Made by a program: the position numbers and the translations under genes
Shown here: positions 60,401-64,000 of the stretch, piece after piece
Layout: every line of letters starts with the position of its first letter
Position numbering within the stretch: position 1 is the stretch's first letter
Notes under the pieces: generated by a model
Database searches by the model: none
What the model was told of the DNA's origin: nothing
What the model saw: only the letters and a program-made list of their open reading frames with translations
NCBI GenBank assembly: GCA_000727475.1
Contig: KL647306.1
Location: 213,748-277,747, forward strand
Length of the DNA: 64,000 nucleotides
Origin: Sarcocystis neurona
Taxonomy: Eukaryota; Apicomplexa; Conoidasida; Eucoccidiorida; Sarcocystidae
Reading direction: 5' to 3'

Positions 60401-63400
60401 TTCCAACACACCTATACGAAGATATAAATATATATACGAAGGACAACAGGGGAGACGGCGGACGCTGACACACAGACGGAGAACTGCGTCTCTGTTTGGG
60501 AGGTGCAGCAGGGGGCGTGCAGGTGAGCGGCAGTCGACTTTCTACGCAAAAACGACGTGCAGTTGCTCTGCTGCTTTCCGGCTCGTTCTGCTGCTCTCCC
60601 TCTCTCTCCGTGGAGGTTCTCTGAAGAGAAGTCACATACTCTGCTGGTGTCTGACAGGGAGGTATTCCTCCCCGAACGCGGCGCTGGTGCGGACACACAG
60701 AGAGAGCGAAACGAAGAAACGCTGCAACATACGTGTGTGTGTAATGTAGCCTTCACCCAGCAGACATACGCAGAAGGAAGTCCATCTGCATGCGCAGCTC
60801 CCAGTGTATTTATGTATATATATACGTGTGTATACAGAGATTGCTTCTGCGTCTAATTTATCTGTATGCGCATATAAATACCTACACACATATATATACA
60901 TGTAAGGCGTGGATGTATGACATGCTCCTGCATAGATTATTTATACATATATAACTACTTTCTATATATGCGTGTGTGTGTGTGTGTGTGTGTGTTTGAC
61001 GCGCAGCCTTGCGTCCGTATATGTACACGCCTGGACGCAGACAGAGGTGGAGGAACGTGTTTTCACAGATATACGTGGGTGCGTGTATATAAATAGACCT
61101 ACAAATATATTTCTGCATGCGCGTTAAGGCAGGGACTTCCTAGAAGAACTGCACATCGCCGACACACCTGCTCAAAGAAGATTTCCGACCTCTGCAAAAG
61201 TTGTCCTCAACTCAGTCACAAAGACACTCGCGACCAGCACCACCGCCGACCTGCTTCCAGCTTCTTGCTGTCTTTCAGGGAAAGACGCTGCAGCTCAAGA
61301 CTATTAAACAGCAGCATGCCTGGCGACAGTTGATGCTAACGCTGAGATATTACGTTTGCTCAGCGGCTACTCTTCGAAGTGTCACTCCTGCTCCCGTGAG
61401 GTCAAAGAAAAGAAGAAGAATCGTATACAACGCCCACTTTGCGGAAAGACATACATATACACATGGATTTACGTAACATACGTATATGTGTATTCTATAC
61501 CAAGACACGTGTATACAAGAGTATGTGTGTGTGTGTGTGTGTGTATGTGCGTGCATATGTATACACATATATAGATATAGATAGATAGATATAGATAGGT
61601 TGATAGATATAGATAGATATAGATAGGCAGATAGAGATAGATAGATATAGGTAGAGAGATACAGATGGACAGATATAGACAGATAGGTATAGATAGATAT
61701 ATATAGATAGATAGAGATAGATATAGATACATAGATATAGATACATAGATATAGATAGAGAGATGTAGATAGAGAGATGTAGATAGATAGATATAGATAG
61801 ACAGATAGACAGATATAGATAGATAGATATATATAGATAAATAGAGATAGATGGACATAGATAGATAAATATAGTAGAGAGATATAGACGAATAGATATA
61901 CACAGATAGATATAGATAGGTAAACAGATGTGGATAGATATAGATAGATACATAGGTAGATATACATACGTGTACGTGGATGAAGTACCCATTCTACAGA
62001 GAGACAGAGAGAATATGTACATTTGCGTATACGTAGAATCTGAGTATACGTACAGACTGATACGGAAGATACGGACCTTCACGTTTGCTCTAGGAAACAT
62101 ATACATACACATATATACATATATATACATACACGTGCTTCTATGTACGTATATATTATATACACGTATATATATAGACATATATGTGTGTATAAATTGA
62201 AGCAATATCCGCGTCTAGAGAAGAAATTTGTGTAGACTCATGAAAAGTATGCACATACAAATCGGTAAAAGTAAATAGTTCCGTCGTTACACCAGGACAG
62301 TCGTATCAGTATGCCAGCGTCCCAATCTGACGGACACAGGCGCATATATATATATATATACATACATGTATACATACATATATATACATACGCATATATG
62401 TATATGAACATATACATATACGCCTACATCCACACATGTCCACAGGTGCACCTACACACACTCACGTACACGCATACATTTATACATACGTACACACATG
62501 TAGAAGTGTTTACTTACTTACATATATGTATACGTGTCTATATATACTCGCGCCATGTGTTCCTAACGTAAATATATATATATATATATATGCGAACGTG
62601 CTCACATCTGCACATATGTGGGTATATATATGTACTCGCGCGCTGTGTTGATAGCGTACATATATATATATATATATAGGCAAACATGCGCACAAATGAA
62701 CACACGTATATATATTCTCGTGCCGCCCTCTTACGTGGCGTCCCGCAGAGAATGCTGCTTTACACCTACTTTGAATATGTAGAGATTTATTCATGCCTAC
62801 GCCCCCCCGCCTTTGTGCACCTCACGTGGACACGCGTGCCACTTCCTCCGCACCGGCTGGCGATAGACGGAGATGACTCGGACACATGTTCGCTCTGTAC
62901 ACAAGTCCGCTCCTCCGGTACATGTGTGCGCATGCATCCTCCCCAAGACATAATAGAGAGATACGTATGCAGGCGCCTGTCAAAGAAATATATGTAGGAA
63001 TATACGTGTTCATTGGCAGCTGGTCGCGGCTGGGGGTTCAGGTGTAGACGTAGACACACACACACGCACATACGAAATGTACGAAGAAGGGATGTCTCTA
63101 GGCGGCTGGACGCACAGATATATACGTGTCTATCTGTGAGCGAGATACAGAAAGAGACCTATATATATATATATGTAGGTATATATACAGGCTACGAGGT
63201 AGACAGACACACACAGAGATGATGTGTAAGGCTGGCAACGTTCGAGGTGCTCTCGTTTTCCTGATTATCTTCGATGGGAGCAATATGCCTCCCACACACA
63301 CGTAGAGACGCCACGCCATTCCCTGAGCATAGAGATACAGAAACAAACATTTACACACGTATATATATACGTGGACGTGTATGTGCATCGCAGCACATAT

Positions 63401-64000
63401 ATATATATATATATATATATACAAATGTACGTGCACGTATATATTTGTATATATATATATACAAATGTACGTACATCTATACGCGTTTATACATCCGTGG
63501 ATGCGTGCATGCGTCGCAACATATACATATATACATCGATACGCGTGTATAGGCACGTGGACGTGTGCACGCGTCGCAGTATATGTGTATATATATGTGT
63601 ACATATACGATGTACATACATCGGTGGACTTGCGCATGCGTGGCAACATATATACACATACACATGTATAGATCTACACGCGTACATACATCGGCTGACG
63701 CGTGCATGCGTCGCGGCAGATGTGTATGTGGAAACAGCGCAGGACATGAGAGAATGCTTCGGTGGGGGTGTGGCTCTGCTCAGAACCGACGCCTGGTGCA
63801 TGCGGCGCCTCGTCTCACTTTCGCATTCTCGAGATATGGGCGCCCCAGCCAGAATTCCCCGTTGCTGCAGCGGACGCAGAGCAGCCTGTGCAAAGTGATG
63901 CGGCCGCCTTCTCTCTGGTGGATTCTGTTCACATCGTAGAATCGCCCTCGCTGCATCAGCAGCTGCTTCCCGCCTATCTGGGCCACGAAGAACTCGCCGC
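57204..64000 (-). CDS. Organellar ribosomal protein bL21, 5' end outside window
   Basis: Exons 64000-63819, 58966-58610 and 57410-57204 join in phase 0. The first reads FFVAQIGGKQLLMQRGRFYD and ends FWLGRPYLENAK, matching bL21 (IGGKQ, a variable GD-like turn, and GxPyxxxA). The second opens AIARVEKHFAGPKKYMAKAR then PKKWRKYFSHRQQLTRI, matching the basic bL21 tail with its HRQ..T motif. bL21 binds 23S-type rRNA in the large subunit. A protein of this type in an apicomplexan nucleus would serve the mitochondrion or the apicoplast; the targeting sequence is outside the window. After the bL21 domain come about 145 extra residues, partly Ala-rich. The last exon ends NEVLPILHPADGG and TAG, although that position could also be a GG|GTAGAT donor. 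Confidence 0.82.
57411..58609 (-). other. Second bL21 intron, 1.2 kb
   Basis: It holds TA microsatellites at 57520-57600 and 57660-57780, a GATA run at 57750-57870, and a CAG-rich tract at 58230-58600 next to the 58610 donor. Confidence 0.5.
58220..58600. repeat. CAG/AGC repeat island
   Basis: CAG-type steps dominate the plus strand for about 380 bp. All three plus frames read as Ser, Gln or Ala runs. Confidence 0.8.
58610..58966 (-). CDS. bL21 exon with C-terminal rRNA-binding tail
   Basis: This exon is 119 codons between TTCTTGACAG|GCT and TTTGCTG|GTATAA, phase 0. The first ~44 residues complete bL21. The rest is Gln/Ala/Ser-rich (CAG-type repeat), then RAERPGQAWKVYTTEDPVYA. The donor is weaker than others, so the 3' boundary is less sure. 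Confidence 0.75.
61565..61960. repeat. (GATA)n array
   Basis: GATA and ATAGATAG steps with GACA and GAGA variants run for about 400 bp on the plus strand. The minus strand reads as Tyr/Leu/Ser/Ile-rich open frames with no biological meaning. Confidence 0.92.
63370..63720. repeat. Degenerate minisatellite, unit about 60-70 bp
   Basis: The core CGTGGACGTGTGCATGCGTC (with substitutions) recurs at 63370, 63496, 63556, 63623 and 63693. Each copy is followed by a TA/CA-rich segment. The array ends about 100 bp before the bL21 donor at 63818. Confidence 0.75.
63819..64000 (-). CDS. bL21 exon with IGGKQ motif (partial)
   Basis: The frame runs out of the window upstream. It reads GEFFVAQIGGKQLLMQRGRF, then REGGRITLHRLLCVRCSNGE and FWLGRPYLENAK. 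It ends GCGAAA|GTGAGA, phase 0. Confidence 0.88.

Larger units (their letters stand above)
58967..63818 (-). other. bL21 intron, 4.85 kb, microsatellite-filled
   Basis: It contains CA/TA microsatellites at 59280-59720, a (TG)n run at 60970-60995, the GATA array at 61565-61960, TA-rich DNA at 62100-62690, and the minisatellite at 63370-63720. Non-repetitive patches lie at 59810-60780 and 61130-61440, where I recognise no gene. Confidence 0.65.

Noticed and set aside
61280..61400. Plus-strand segment after GTCTTTCAG reading GKTLQLKTIKQQHAWRQLML
   Set aside because: The splice site is good but no partner exon or family was found, and it lies within the minus-strand bL21 intron.

Overview
The window looks like nuclear DNA of a coccidian apicomplexan, most likely an Eimeria species. 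The main reason is the very dense CAG/GCA/AGC (and CTG) trinucleotide repeat, read as Ala, Gln or Ser in real genes and also present in introns and intergenic DNA. Abundant (ACAT)n, (GATA)n, (CA)n and (TA)n microsatellites fit the same picture, as do eukaryotic genes split by long GT-AG introns. I cannot name the species. There are no operons, ribosome binding sites, CRISPR arrays, recognisable tRNA/rRNA genes or transposon proteins. One assembly gap (N run) covers 4601-5219.

Five genes can be recognised, four of them pieced together from conserved exons with compatible splice phases: (1) <1-12863, minus: class III alcohol dehydrogenase / S-(hydroxymethyl)glutathione dehydrogenase, whose C-terminal exons lie left of the window; (2) 21601-23625, plus: a CSN7-like COP9 signalosome PCI subunit in one large exon; (3) 28729-~38877, minus: an endonuclease/exonuclease/phosphatase (EEP) enzyme, closest by motif to neutral sphingomyelinases, in four exons with all main catalytic motifs; (4) 46360-51623, plus: an ERV1/ALR FAD-linked sulfhydryl oxidase in three exons; (5) 57204->64000, minus: an organellar ribosomal protein bL21 with a C-terminal extension, whose N-terminus lies right of the window.

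The genes alternate in strand, giving divergent pairs (ADH/CSN7 and EEP/ERV1) and convergent pairs (CSN7/EEP and ERV1/bL21). Conserved exons make up only a few kilobases. Introns reach 5.8 kb and hold most of the microsatellites, including a 1.2-kb (ACAT)n array with higher-order structure inside ADH intron 1. Intergenic DNA carries CAG islands, polypurine tracts, a GC-rich island and several degenerate minisatellites. A possible sixth gene (minus, 53953-54852) rests only on splice-site logic.

The genes are housekeeping functions (formaldehyde/S-nitrosoglutathione metabolism, cullin deneddylation, phosphodiester hydrolysis, mitochondrial intermembrane-space disulfide formation, organellar translation). 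They do not form a pathway together. No obvious new multi-gene system is present. The unusual content is repeat expansion inside otherwise conserved proteins, an apparent GC-AG intron, and an ERV1 without a typical N-terminal shuttle CxxC.
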